Shown in pieces: positions 1 through 9,165 of a stretch of 33,970 nt of DNA (the first letter of the stretch is position 1; every line of letters begins with the position of its first letter). The DNA is from an uncultured Bacilli bacterium. Its GTDB lineage: Bacteria; Bacillota_I; Bacilli_A; RF39; UBA660. The stretch is taken from contig CANQHF010000013.1 of the NCBI GenBank assembly GCA_947623685.1, forward strand, positions 1-33,970, read 5' to 3'. Below the pieces are notes generated by a model. It saw only the letters and a program-made list of their open reading frames with translations, ran no database searches and was not told where the DNA came from. Both the position numbers and the translations under genes were made by a program.

Positions 1-147
1 AATGTTTTATACAACTACATTTTAACAAAGGTCTTCCTTTTTTCATACCTTTTCCCCAAACTATTTTACATAATCTTAGTGCTTTTTTTCTTGACAAAAA
101 TAAATATTTAAATATAATAATATTCGCTTTAAAAGGGGGAAATTATT

Positions 148-1350
148 GTGATAAAAGATATTTTATCTGAAATTATGATGGGTATTTATAATAGATATGG
201 TGATTTATGCAATCATTATTATAAGATTATTTTATCAAGACCTTATTTTAATAACGCAACAGAAGAAGAAAAACAAGCTGCTAAAAATTACGTGGACTTT
301 ATTATAGTTCGTTATTTTAAAAATAATATAAAGTCTAATTTTACGAATTATATATCTGATAATATAACAAGATATATAAATAGAAAAATAAAAGAAAATG
401 ATCCTTTTAAAGGTTCTAAAAAAAGAATTAATGATTTGGAAAATTACTATACTAAAATCATTTATGATAATATAAGTATTGTTACAAACGTTTTAACTGA
501 TGAGCAAAAAATGATGCTATCTAAAAAGTTATATTTAAAATTTTATAATGGTTATAAAAATTGCGATAATAATTGTTATTTATCAAGTTATATAAAAACT
601 AGAATTAATTTAATGTTTAATAACAAAAGAAAAAGTATGTTGGAAGAAAAAATATTATTAATGTATATATTTTATTTTGGTATGACTGATAATATTCATG
701 AATTTTTATTTTATAAATATAAAGAAATTGCTAAAAGTCTAAAAGTTAGTTGTAACGTAGATGATTTTGATTTATTTATTAAAGAGTTTATTCAAAGAGA
801 AAATTATTTATTCTATAGCCTTTGCAAAAGTATGGAAGAAAATTTAAAACCACAAAATAAAAACGTAAAAACATCACCAAAAAAAGATGATGAAAAAGAT
901 AAATTCATAAGCTATTATTCATATATAAAAGATGATATTTATAAAAAGTATGAAAGTGAGTTTAATGATAAGGAGTTCTTAAAAAAACTAATTGAAATCA
1001 AGTTTGAAAAAATCGTTGATAGTTATTTTTTGGGCGAACATAAAAGTCACTTTACTAAATACGTTTTTACTTATTTAAATGATTATTTAATTAAATTTGT
1101 AAGTAAAAAAGATAAAATTAATGATATAATTGCTAATTATACTTCTAATTGTACTAGTAAAATGAAAGATATGATAGAAGCAAAAGCAAATAATGCTTTT
1201 TATGATTTTTATATTTATAATAATGCAAATTTTGAAAATAAACATTTTTGTGTTTATTTAAAAAAAGAATTAGAAAGTATGTTATATCAAGATGATGAAG
1301 ATATAAATCTTAGTTATAAAAAAAATGAAAAGGCATCCGTTTTAAAATAG
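148..1350 (+). CDS. Hypothetical Lys/Asn/Tyr-rich helical protein (GTG start) with degenerate internal repeats
   Basis: 400-aa ORF with AGGGGG Shine-Dalgarno just upstream; no recognised family. Confidence 0.8.
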   Translation: MIKDILSEIMMGIYNRYGDLCNHYYKIILSRPYFNNATEEEKQAAKNYVDFIIVRYFKNNIKSNFTNYISDNITRYINRKIKENDPFKGSKKRINDLENYYTKIIYDNISIVTNVLTDEQKMMLSKKLYLKFYNGYKNCDNNCYLSSYIKTRINLMFNNKRKSMLEEKILLMYIFYFGMTDNIHEFLFYKYKEIAKSLKVSCNVDDFDLFIKEFIQRENYLFYSLCKSMEENLKPQNKNVKTSPKKDDEKDKFISYYSYIKDDIYKKYESEFNDKEFLKKLIEIKFEKIVDSYFLGEHKSHFTKYVFTYLNDYLIKFVSKKDKINDIIANYTSNCTSKMKDMIEAKANNAFYDFYIYNNANFENKHFCVYLKKELESMLYQDDEDINLSYKKNEKASVLK

Positions 1351-1404
1351 GATGTCTTTTAATATTATTTGTGATATAATCAGTTAGTAGAAACGGGTGA
1401 TGTT

Positions 1405-2832
1405 ATGTTAAAACCAGATTTTAAAGAAGCAAAAAAAAGAACTAAAAAAGAAATTAAAGTGCTAAAAAACGAGTATGTAATTCCAGAAAAGATAAAAAAC
1501 GTTGGAATAAATAAGAAATATTATATTAAAACTTATGGATGTCAGATGAATGAACATGACAGTGAAATGATTAGCGCTATATTAGAAGATTTAAAATATA
1601 CCAAAACAGAAGATTATACTTGCGCTGACTTAATTATATTAAATACTTGTGCGATAAGAGAAAACGCCCATAACAAAACCTTTGGAATGTTAGGAAGAAT
1701 AAAACATTTAAAACAAACGAAACCAAATTTAATGGTCGGACTTGCTGGTTGTATGAGTCAAGAAGAAAGCGTAGTTAATAAAATAATTTCGGATTATAAA
1801 TGGATGGATTTTGTTTTTGGAACACATAACATACATAAATTACCCCAAATTTTAAAACAAGCGATAGAATCTAAACAGTTAGAAGTTAATGTATTATCTA
1901 ACGAAGGAAACGTAATTGAAGGTATTCCATCAAAAAGAGCTTCTAAATACAAAGCTTGGGTAAATATTATGTATGGGTGTGATAAGTTTTGTACTTATTG
2001 CATTGTCCCTTATACCAGGGGAAAGCAAAGAAGTAGAATGAAAGATGATATCATAAACGAAATTAATGACTTAATAAAACAAGGATATAAAGAAGTAACT
2101 TTGTTAGGTCAAAACGTAAACGCTTATGGTAAAGATTTTAAAAATATATCATATAATATGAAAGACTTACTTTTAGATGTTGCTAAAACAAAAATAGAAA
2201 GAATAAGGTTTGTTACGTCTCATCCTTGGGATTTTACTGATGAGATGATTGATGTAATTGCAAAATATGATAATATATGTAATTATATTCACTTGCCAGT
2301 ACAATCAGGTTCTAATAGAATACTTAAATTAATGGGAAGAAGATATACTAAAGAATCTTATATTGAATTATATAACAAAATAAAGGATAAATTAGGGGAA
2401 AATTGTTCTATTACAACGGATATTATAGTTGGTTTTCCAGGTGAAACAGATGATGACTTTAATGAAACACTAAAACTTGTTAACGAATGTAAATTTGATT
2501 CGGCATATACTTTTATATACTCACCAAGAGAAGGTACTCCAGCTGCCAAGATGAAAGATGATGTATCTTTAGAAGTTAAACAAAAACGATTATATCAATT
2601 AAATGAAGTAATAAACAAATATGCCAAGATGAAAAATGATAAATTAGTTGGTAAAACGGTTCCGGTGTTACTTGAAGACGTAAGCGAAAAATCCAAATCG
2701 ATGTTAGCAGGATATACTGATACGATGAAATTAGTTAATGTCAAAGCTGATAAAAAATATTTAGGTAAGATTGTAAATGTTAAAATAACGGATGCTAAAA
2801 CCTGGAGTTTAGATGGAGAGATAAATGAATAA
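1405..2832 (+). CDS. miaB: tRNA-2-methylthio-N6-dimethylallyladenosine synthase (radical SAM methylthiotransferase)
   Basis: YYIKTYGCQMNEHDSE, radical-SAM GCDKFCTYCIVPYTRG, GQNVNAYG, C-terminal TRAM-like region. Confidence 0.97.
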   Translation: MLKPDFKEAKKRTKKEIKVLKNEYVIPEKIKNVGINKKYYIKTYGCQMNEHDSEMISAILEDLKYTKTEDYTCADLIILNTCAIRENAHNKTFGMLGRIKHLKQTKPNLMVGLAGCMSQEESVVNKIISDYKWMDFVFGTHNIHKLPQILKQAIESKQLEVNVLSNEGNVIEGIPSKRASKYKAWVNIMYGCDKFCTYCIVPYTRGKQRSRMKDDIINEINDLIKQGYKEVTLLGQNVNAYGKDFKNISYNMKDLLLDVAKTKIERIRFVTSHPWDFTDEMIDVIAKYDNICNYIHLPVQSGSNRILKLMGRRYTKESYIELYNKIKDKLGENCSITTDIIVGFPGETDDDFNETLKLVNECKFDSAYTFIYSPREGTPAAKMKDDVSLEVKQKRLYQLNEVINKYAKMKNDKLVGKTVPVLLEDVSEKSKSMLAGYTDTMKLVNVKADKKYLGKIVNVKITDAKTWSLDGEINE

Positions 2833-3148
2833 TATAAAGGTTAAAATTGATGATTTATTTGATGAATTAGAGCAATCTAAATTGTATAATGATTATGTAA
2901 AAGTTCTTAATCAATTAAAAAATGATAAAGAAATAAATGATTTAATTAATGAAATAAAAAGATTGCAAAAGATACTAGCTAATAACAAAGATAGTGTGGT
3001 TGAAAAGAAATTAGATGAGTTATATTCTAAATTAAAATCATTTCCAGTTTATCAAAGCTATTTAAATATTAAAGAAGATTTAAATGATGAACTATATGAA
3101 ATTAAAGAAGCTTTTGAAAAGTATTTTCATCTTTTGCTAGAACTTTAA
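2825..3148 (+). CDS. YlbF/YmcA (RicA/RicF-like) family protein
   Basis: Small helical protein overlapping the miaB stop; same neighbourhood as B. subtilis ymcB(miaB)-ymcA; FPVYQSYLNIKEDLNDEL motif. Confidence 0.8.
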   Translation: MNNIKVKIDDLFDELEQSKLYNDYVKVLNQLKNDKEINDLINEIKRLQKILANNKDSVVEKKLDELYSKLKSFPVYQSYLNIKEDLNDELYEIKEAFEKYFHLLLEL

Positions 3149-3152
3149 AATA

Positions 3153-3176
3153 GTGACTAACGTCACGTTTTTTTTT
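3153..3176 (+). terminator. Intrinsic terminator
   Basis: GTGAC-taac-GTCAC hairpin followed by a T tract. Confidence 0.75.
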
Positions 3177-3210
3177 ATGTCTCATAAAATACGTTGAAAG
3201 AAGTGATAAC

Positions 3211-3621
3211 GTGCAAAACCCTTTAGTAGTAATAGAAAAAATAAAAAATGCCATGGATAAATTATCAAAAGAAGATGAATTTTTATCTAAGCTAAACGCA
3301 GATTCAAAAACTTTACTTAATTTATATAGTGCCGATTTTGTTGGTATAATGCTTAAATATTATCCTGGAGCAACGGTAATGATGCATAGAAATTATCATA
3401 AATGTGCCATTATGATAGCATCTAAAGTTTATGATTCAAATGGTATTACAAAAAAAGGCGATTATCACATAGCAGAAGAATATGAAATGGATTACATTAG
3501 GAAAACATTTAATATGCTTTCTTATAAAATATTACTTAAACTATTAAAAGAATTATTATTAGAAGAAAATGAGTATCGTGATTGCTATACCTTAAGAAAA
3601 AATAGGGAATATTTAACGTAA
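3211..3621 (+). CDS. Hypothetical protein (GTG start)
   Basis: 136-aa ORF with upstream GAAAGAAGTG SD-like sequence; no recognised family. Confidence 0.7.
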   Translation: MQNPLVVIEKIKNAMDKLSKEDEFLSKLNADSKTLLNLYSADFVGIMLKYYPGATVMMHRNYHKCAIMIASKVYDSNGITKKGDYHIAEEYEMDYIRKTFNMLSYKILLKLLKELLLEENEYRDCYTLRKNREYLT

Positions 3622-3903
3622 TATTACCACTAACATTTTATAAAACTTGATTTTGATAAAATGTTATGTTATTATATATTAGTATAGTAAGCTATATGAG
3701 TATAAATAAAAAAGAATATAATAAAATAATCGTTCACCGGCTTGTTGATATAGTTTTATTGTGAAAGGTGATAACAAAAGAAAAAAAGATGCTTGTATTA
3801 CAAAATAAAACGAAGTTATTAAAGTAGTTGTTTTAAAAATAAAATACGTTGGAATGCCAATTTAGCATTAAATGAGTTATTGAATAAATAGGTGGTGAAA
3901 AAA

Positions 3904-5358
3904 ATGGAAAACGAAAAAGAAAAAGAAGTAAAGGAAATAAGTGAAGCAATTGATGAATTAATGGATAATGAAATTAGTTTAGATTCAAATGAAGAAGAAA
4001 CAAAAGATGATTTACCAATTGATGATTTATTAAATAATTTGGACAATGAAAATGTTGTAAGTAATGAAAGTGATAATGACAATCAAAATAATGATGAACC
4101 CAATATAGATGAATCTAATATTCAAGATGGATATAACGAGTCTATTAATTATCCTAATTTAAATGATGATAATGATGATACGATATTATTATCAAATGAT
4201 GTTAATATTACTGATAATAATCAAAATACTAATTTTTCAAGCTTAAGTGATGATAGTACAGCGCAAAATTATACTAATACTACTAATGATGCTAATGATA
4301 AAAACTTTTATATGGGATATACTGCAAGGTTAGTAATAAACATAGTTGTAATTGTATTATGCTTTTTGATAGCTACTTTATTTTTAGTAACAAGTATATC
4401 AATAAAATCAAGAAGTAGCATTATCTATAAACAATCAAGTGATTTGGATTATAAGGTATATTTAAAAGAAAATGATTATTATAAAGAACCATATCTAGAT
4501 GAAAATATGCGTTACATAGCAAGTTTAATTGATAACGTAAACGTAACTTTTAATTATAATTTCTTTGCAAACCAAAATATCAATTATAAATATACTTACT
4601 ATGTTAAAGCTGATGTTTCGGTAACTGATACCGAGGATAAAACAAAAATTATTTATTCAAACAAAGAAAAATTAACCGAGCCAAAAACCATCGCTAAAAC
4701 AAATTCAACTGGATTTACCATTAATGAAAATTTAAAGATAAATTATGCTGAATATAATGATTTGGTAAAATCGTTTAAAAGTTCATATGGAATAAGTGCA
4801 TCTAGTGATCTTGTTTTAAGTTTACTAGTTGGAATAGAAGATGAAAAGGGTACGGTAATAAAGAAATTGGATTCAAATGAAGTAATGAGTTTAACTATTC
4901 CGTTAACTGAACAAATGATTAATATAAGCATGAATTCAAACGAAACTAATAATAGTGAAAACGCAAAAATATATAAGGACTTTAATATTTCTAATAAAGT
5001 AAACTTTGCCCTTAGCATCACATCATTATTAATAGCGATTATCTTTATCTTTAGATTATTTATTTTCTTAAAAAAGACAAAACCTAGTAAAACTATTTAT
5101 GACGTAACTTTAGCTAAAATATTAAGAGAATATGATAGGGTAATCGTAAATTCTAAAAAGGCTGCAGATTTAAGTGATGATGTAGTTGATGTTAATAGTT
5201 TTGAAGAATTATTAGACGTAAGGGATAATTTGGAAAAACCAATTATATTTAAAGAAATTCATAAGGGACAAAAGAGTTTATTCGTTGTTAAAACAGCTAA
5301 CGAAACCTATAGATATACAATGAAGTTATCTGATTTGGAAAAAGATAAAAATAAATAA
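3904..5358 (+). CDS. Membrane protein with acidic Asn/Asp-rich N-terminal tail, two TM segments and DUF5305-like ectodomain
   Basis: LDYKVYLKENDYYKEPYLDENMRYIASLIDNVNVTFNYNF resembles DUF5305; ATG 3904 placed after AGGTGG SD. Confidence 0.75.
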   Translation: MENEKEKEVKEISEAIDELMDNEISLDSNEEETKDDLPIDDLLNNLDNENVVSNESDNDNQNNDEPNIDESNIQDGYNESINYPNLNDDNDDTILLSNDVNITDNNQNTNFSSLSDDSTAQNYTNTTNDANDKNFYMGYTARLVINIVVIVLCFLIATLFLVTSISIKSRSSIIYKQSSDLDYKVYLKENDYYKEPYLDENMRYIASLIDNVNVTFNYNFFANQNINYKYTYYVKADVSVTDTEDKTKIIYSNKEKLTEPKTIAKTNSTGFTINENLKINYAEYNDLVKSFKSSYGISASSDLVLSLLVGIEDEKGTVIKKLDSNEVMSLTIPLTEQMINISMNSNETNNSENAKIYKDFNISNKVNFALSITSLLIAIIFIFRLFIFLKKTKPSKTIYDVTLAKILREYDRVIVNSKKAADLSDDVVDVNSFEELLDVRDNLEKPIIFKEIHKGQKSLFVVKTANETYRYTMKLSDLEKDKNK

Positions 5359-5394
5359 TTTGACAAAATAAAATAAATGAATAAAATATAGTTG

Positions 5395-5604
5395 TTAGCA
5401 CTTGATACTGTTATAAGTAATTTTATACAAACTAAAAAGAGATTACGTGGTAGGTGAAAACGTAAAGTTAATATAAAATGAATTACAAATGGTAAAGCTA
5501 AAACGTAAAACAGGCGTTAACTTTTAAAGCAGCTAGATAAAATTCTAGAAAAAAGGTGGTACCGCGGTTAATAATCGTCCTTTAATTTAAGGACGATTTT
5601 TTAT
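5395..5604 (+). promoter_or_regulatory. T-box riboswitch leader of tyrS
   Basis: Canonical T-box AAGGTGGTACCGCGG (5553-5567; TGGT can pair with ACCA tRNA end), then terminator AATCGTCCTT/AAGGACGATT + T tract; candidate Tyr specifier TAC in gaatTACaaatgg. Confidence 0.93.
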
Positions 5605-5625
5605 ATATAAGAAAGGATGATTTTA

Positions 5626-6852
5626 ATGACGTTATATGAAGATTTAAAATGGAGAGGATTAGTGCAAGATATATCAGACGATGCATTAATTGATAAATTA
5701 AATAACGAAAGTTTAACTTTTTACATTGGTACTGATCCAACGGCTGATTCAATGCACATAGGACACTACTCATCATTTTTAATTTCAAAAAGATTAGCAA
5801 ATAAAGGACATAGACCAATTCTTTTGATTGGTGGTGCAACAGGACTTATTGGAGACCCTAAACCAACCGCCGAAAGACCAATGATTTCTAAAGAAGAAGT
5901 TCAAAAAAACTTTGTAGGCTTAAAAAAACAAGCAGAAGAAATATTCGGCTTTGAAGTTGTTAATAACTATGATTGGACAAAAGATATTAACGTAATAGAT
6001 TTCTTAAGGGATTATGGTAAATATTTTAACGTAAGTTATATGCTTGCTAAAGATAAAGTAAAATCAAGGATGGAAAGTGGAATAACTTATGCTGAGTTTT
6101 CATATATGATTTTACAAGCACTTGATTTTATGCATTTATATGAAACTAAGGGAGTAACATTACAAGTTGCGGGATCAGATCAGTGGGGTAATATTACATC
6201 TGGAATAGAGCTTATAAGAAGAAAATTAGGAAAAGAAGTATACGGAATGGTTATGCCGTTAGTAACTGATTCAAACGGAGTCAAATTTGGTAAAACTGAA
6301 GGAAACGCACTATGGTTAGATAAAAACAAAACCTCTTCTTATGAATTATATCAATACTTAATTAATTTAGAAGATTCAATGATCATTGAATATTTAAAAA
6401 AACTAACGTTTTTATCAAAACAAGAAATAGAAAAAATAGAGCAAGAGCATAATAAAGCTCCACATTTAAGAATAGCACAAAAGGCTTTAGCAAAAGAAGT
6501 TATAACTGATATTCATGGAAAATTAGAATATGAAAAAGCTCTCAAAATAAGTGAAGCATTATTTAGTGGAAACGTAAAGTCACTATCAAAAGAAGATATA
6601 TTAATAGGATTTAAAGACGTTCCAACGTTTGAAGTTAAAAATAATACTAAAGTAATTGATTTATTAATAGAAAATAATATATGCTCAAGCAAAAGAGAAG
6701 CAAGAGAGTTATTAAGTGCATCATCTATATCAATTAATGATGAAAAAATAACTGATGAAGAAAAAGAAATAACAAGTGACATCGCAATTGATGGTGAAAT
6801 TCTTGTAATTAAAAGGGGAAAGAAAAAAAATTATATAGGTATATTAAAGTAG
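5626..6852 (+). CDS. tyrS: Tyrosyl-tRNA synthetase
   Basis: IGTDPTADSMHIGHY, GSDQWGNITSG, KFGKT(E) motifs, C-terminal S4 domain; downstream of T-box. Confidence 0.97.
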   Translation: MTLYEDLKWRGLVQDISDDALIDKLNNESLTFYIGTDPTADSMHIGHYSSFLISKRLANKGHRPILLIGGATGLIGDPKPTAERPMISKEEVQKNFVGLKKQAEEIFGFEVVNNYDWTKDINVIDFLRDYGKYFNVSYMLAKDKVKSRMESGITYAEFSYMILQALDFMHLYETKGVTLQVAGSDQWGNITSGIELIRRKLGKEVYGMVMPLVTDSNGVKFGKTEGNALWLDKNKTSSYELYQYLINLEDSMIIEYLKKLTFLSKQEIEKIEQEHNKAPHLRIAQKALAKEVITDIHGKLEYEKALKISEALFSGNVKSLSKEDILIGFKDVPTFEVKNNTKVIDLLIENNICSSKREARELLSASSISINDEKITDEEKEITSDIAIDGEILVIKRGKKKNYIGILK

Positions 6853-7010
6853 AAAAATTTTAAAATTTATACATTTATTTTTCTTAATATATTCAAATGT
6901 TTGTATAATAAATTAAGTATATTTTATTTATTGAAATAATTTTTTAAAATGAATACATTGTCAAAAAAACGTAGTACTAAAACCAGATAAATTTTTATTT
7001 ACTCAATGCA

Positions 7011-7037
7011 AAAATATGCAAAAAAAGCATATTTTTT
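7011..7037 (+). terminator. Intrinsic terminator (likely tyrS)
   Basis: AAAATATGC-aaaaaaa-GCATATTTT stem and T tract. Confidence 0.65.
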
Positions 7038-7045
7038 TCATTTTA

Positions 7046-7240
7046 TTTTCCACAATTCATCAAAAAACTACCGGTATTGGGGGATATTATAAACATAGTA
7101 AATGGATAGTATGCACAAGAGAAAAAATAATAATAATAACAAAGTTATAATAATATTATGCTAATGTATCTGTTGCGAACGGGGACTTTGATGTTGAGTT
7201 TGGGGATATAACTTTGACATATAGTTCAAGTGATTCATAA
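7046..7240 (+). pseudogene. Relic of a third SipW-type signal-peptide protein: degraded promoter region plus C-terminal coding fragment only
   Basis: 7046-7069 TTTTCCACAATTCATCAAAAAACT identical to 7307-7330; 7160-7240 encodes ANVSVANGDFDVEFGDITLTYSSSDS*, matching the C-termini of the two downstream paralogs; core and start codon missing. Confidence 0.88.
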
Positions 7241-7258
7241 ATAATAAATTAAGTAATA

Positions 7259-7287
7259 AAACATACAAAAAAAGTATGTTTTTTTTT
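7259..7287 (+). terminator. Intrinsic terminator, duplicated with the paralog unit
   Basis: AACATAC/GTATGTT hairpin and T tract; same hairpin at 8095-8119. Confidence 0.75.
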
Positions 7288-7329
7288 AAAACGATTTTTC
7301 AATTTGTTTTCCACAATTCATCAAAAAAC

Positions 7330-7357
7330 TTGACCGGGGGGGGGTATATGATATTAT
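7330..7357 (+). promoter_or_regulatory. Promoter with G9 homopolymer in the -35/-10 spacer
   Basis: TTGACC (7330-7335) - G9 (7336-7344) + 7 nt = 16-nt spacer - TATTAT (7352-7357). Confidence 0.8.
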
Positions 7358-7390
7358 AAACATAGTAAATTAAAAAAAGGTGGAAAACAA

Positions 7391-8074
7391 ATGAACAGTA
7401 AAAGAACAAGAAAAAGATATAATAAAAACTCTAAAATATTAATAATCATGGTACTTATTATTGGAGTAATAGGATTATCAATAGGATTTTCAGCATTTTC
7501 TAAAAATCTAGATATTAATTCAACTGCAACAGTAACACCAGATCCATCAGACTTTAAGGTTTTGTTTTCAAGTTCAGGAACGGATATTGAAACTAATCCT
7601 ATTAGCGTTATTTTTAAAAAAGGTGATGCGACAGGAACTACTGCAAAGATAGATAATAGTGATCCATCACATCCAAAAATAACAGACATGAAAGCAACGT
7701 TTACTAATTTAAATCAAGCTATTCAATGGAATTTTTATGTAACGAACCAAGGAAAATATACAGCATATTTAAAGAAAATAGAATTTGGAGATAAAACATG
7801 TACTGCAAAACCAGGAACATCGCAAGAACTAGTTGATGATGCTTGTAGAAAGATTCACTTGTTATTATCTTTTAATATAAGCGATAGTAGTAATCCTAAT
7901 TATTTAAGGGATGTTTCTAAGACGTGCACTATAACTAATCATCCATTATCGAAAGGAGCTTTTGAAAAAGTTACAATTTGGATATCAACTAATGATGTTA
8001 CGGCATTAGCAGACGGAGACTTTGATGTAGAGTTTGGAGATATAACGTTAACATATAGTACAACTGATTCATAA
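7391..8074 (+). CDS. SipW-cognate/TasA-like signal-peptide surface protein, paralog 1
   Basis: N-term ILIIMVLIIGVIGLSIGFSAFSKNLDINSTATVTPDPS; near-identical N- and C-termini with the next ORF; SD AAAGGTGG. Confidence 0.85.
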   Translation: MNSKRTRKRYNKNSKILIIMVLIIGVIGLSIGFSAFSKNLDINSTATVTPDPSDFKVLFSSSGTDIETNPISVIFKKGDATGTTAKIDNSDPSHPKITDMKATFTNLNQAIQWNFYVTNQGKYTAYLKKIEFGDKTCTAKPGTSQELVDDACRKIHLLLSFNISDSSNPNYLRDVSKTCTITNHPLSKGAFEKVTIWISTNDVTALADGDFDVEFGDITLTYSTTDS

Positions 8075-8094
8075 ATAATAAATTAAGTAAAAAG

Positions 8095-8119
8095 ACATAC
8101 AAAAAAGTATGTTTTTTTT
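8095..8119 (+). terminator. Intrinsic terminator
   Basis: ACATAC/GTATGT hairpin and T tract. Confidence 0.7.
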
Positions 8120-8162
8120 AAAATGATTTTTTCAATTTGTTTTCCACAATTTTTAAAAAAAC

Positions 8163-8190
8163 TTGACCGGGGGGGGGTTAGTGATATTAT
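8163..8190 (+). promoter_or_regulatory. Promoter with G9 homopolymer in the -35/-10 spacer (second copy)
   Basis: TTGACC (8163-8168) - G9 (8169-8177) + 7 nt = 16-nt spacer - TATTAT (8185-8190). Confidence 0.8.
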
Positions 8191-8223
8191 TAACATAGTA
8201 AATAAAAAAAAGGTGGAAAACAA

Positions 8224-8934
8224 ATGAATAGTAAAAGAACAAGAAAAAGATATAATAAAAACACTAAAATAATAATAATCATGGTACTTACGATTGGGGT
8301 AATAGGTTTATCAATAGGATTTTCAGCATTTTCTAAAAATCTAGATATTAATTCAACTGCAACAGTAACACCAGATCCATCTAATTTTAAGGTTTTGTTT
8401 TCAACACAAAGAGATAGTTTACAAGCAGGTGATGTTGTAGGATCTGGAAACGGTGTTTCAGGATACGTTGCTGGAAATGCAACACTTACTGGCACACAAA
8501 TTTCTGGTATAAATGCAATATTTACTCAACCAAATCAAAGAGCAGATTATACTTTTTATGCTAGAAACGAAGGTGAATATGATGCTTATTTAAAATCTAT
8601 TAATTATGCAAACGTAACTAATTATAGTGCTCCAATTAAGTGCACAGCAAAACCAGGTACATCTCAAGCCTTAGTTGACGAAGCTTGTAAATACATTAAG
8701 GTAAACGTACATGTTGGAGATGGTTATAAAGTTAGTAATGCTTCATGTGATTCTACTAATACTATTTGCACTTCCACTACTTTAACTGACATTAATAACC
8801 ATAAGTTAATTAAAAAAACCGCTGAACAAGTTAATGTTGAAATATGGTATTATGTTTGGGGCGCAGTAGCAGATGGCGACTTCACAATTGAAGTTGGGAA
8901 TATAACATTAACGTATAGTTCAAGTGATTCGTAA
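8224..8934 (+). CDS. SipW-cognate/TasA-like signal-peptide surface protein, paralog 2
   Basis: Same N-terminus as 7391-8074 and C-term ADGDFTIEVGNITLTYSSSDS; divergent centre. Confidence 0.85.
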   Translation: MNSKRTRKRYNKNTKIIIIMVLTIGVIGLSIGFSAFSKNLDINSTATVTPDPSNFKVLFSTQRDSLQAGDVVGSGNGVSGYVAGNATLTGTQISGINAIFTQPNQRADYTFYARNEGEYDAYLKSINYANVTNYSAPIKCTAKPGTSQALVDEACKYIKVNVHVGDGYKVSNASCDSTNTICTSTTLTDINNHKLIKKTAEQVNVEIWYYVWGAVADGDFTIEVGNITLTYSSSDS

Positions 8935-8939
8935 ACAAG

Positions 8940-8964
8940 AATATGCTTTTTGCATATTTTTTTA
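8940..8964 (+). terminator. Intrinsic terminator
   Basis: AATATGC-ttttt-GCATATT stem and T tract. Confidence 0.65.
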
Positions 8965-9020
8965 TTTTTTTTTAAAATTTTAGGGGGATTTTAAAAGTTA
9001 TGACTAAATATTAATATGAG
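8965..9020 (+). repeat. Dispersed leader/promoter-like repeat, copy a
   Basis: TTTTAAAATTTTAGGGGGATTTTAAAAGTTATGACTAAATATTAATATGAG; related to 22571-22625 and 33866-33921. Confidence 0.75.
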
Positions 9021-9084
9021 GGCAACTTATATTGGGTTGGTTTATCTTTCCACTTTTTCTTTAAAAAGATGGGTGGTGATGCTT

Positions 9085-9165
9085 ATGAAAAAAGAAATAA
9101 TATTTCTTAAAGTAATAATCATTTTACTTTTTTGCATCTTGGTATTACTAATATGTAAAAAATAA
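9085..9165 (+). CDS. Putative type I toxin: 26-aa hydrophobic peptide MKKEIIFLKVIIILLFCILVLLICKK
   Basis: Single TM with Lys-rich ends; strong SD GGGTGGTGATGCTT; opposing antisense promoter immediately downstream; in-frame ATG at 9079 possible. Confidence 0.7.
   Translation: MKKEIIFLKVIIILLFCILVLLICKK

Noticed and set aside
2358-2549. Minus-strand ORFs inside miaB and other conserved genes (also 3819-4082, 4743-5021, 5582-5839, 6513-6782, 11177-11389, 13831-14067, 14628-14984, 15344-15580, 16661-16864, 17884-18096, 20170-20427, 27864-28046, 28275-28463, 29875-30273, 31559-31744, 31689-31898, 33292-33582)
   Set aside because: All are antisense to well-supported genes, lack ribosome binding sites, and have Leu/Ser/Phe-rich composition typical of reverse reading of AT-rich genes.
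7046-8163. CRISPR array
   Set aside because: The three similar 24-nt blocks are spaced by hundreds of bp within gene duplications, with no short regular spacers and no cas genes.
7354-8495. Minus-strand ORFs 7354-7689 and 8190-8495
   Set aside because: They are similar to each other only because they are antisense to the duplicated 5' ends of the paralogs. No SD or promoter context, and sense ORFs are convincing.
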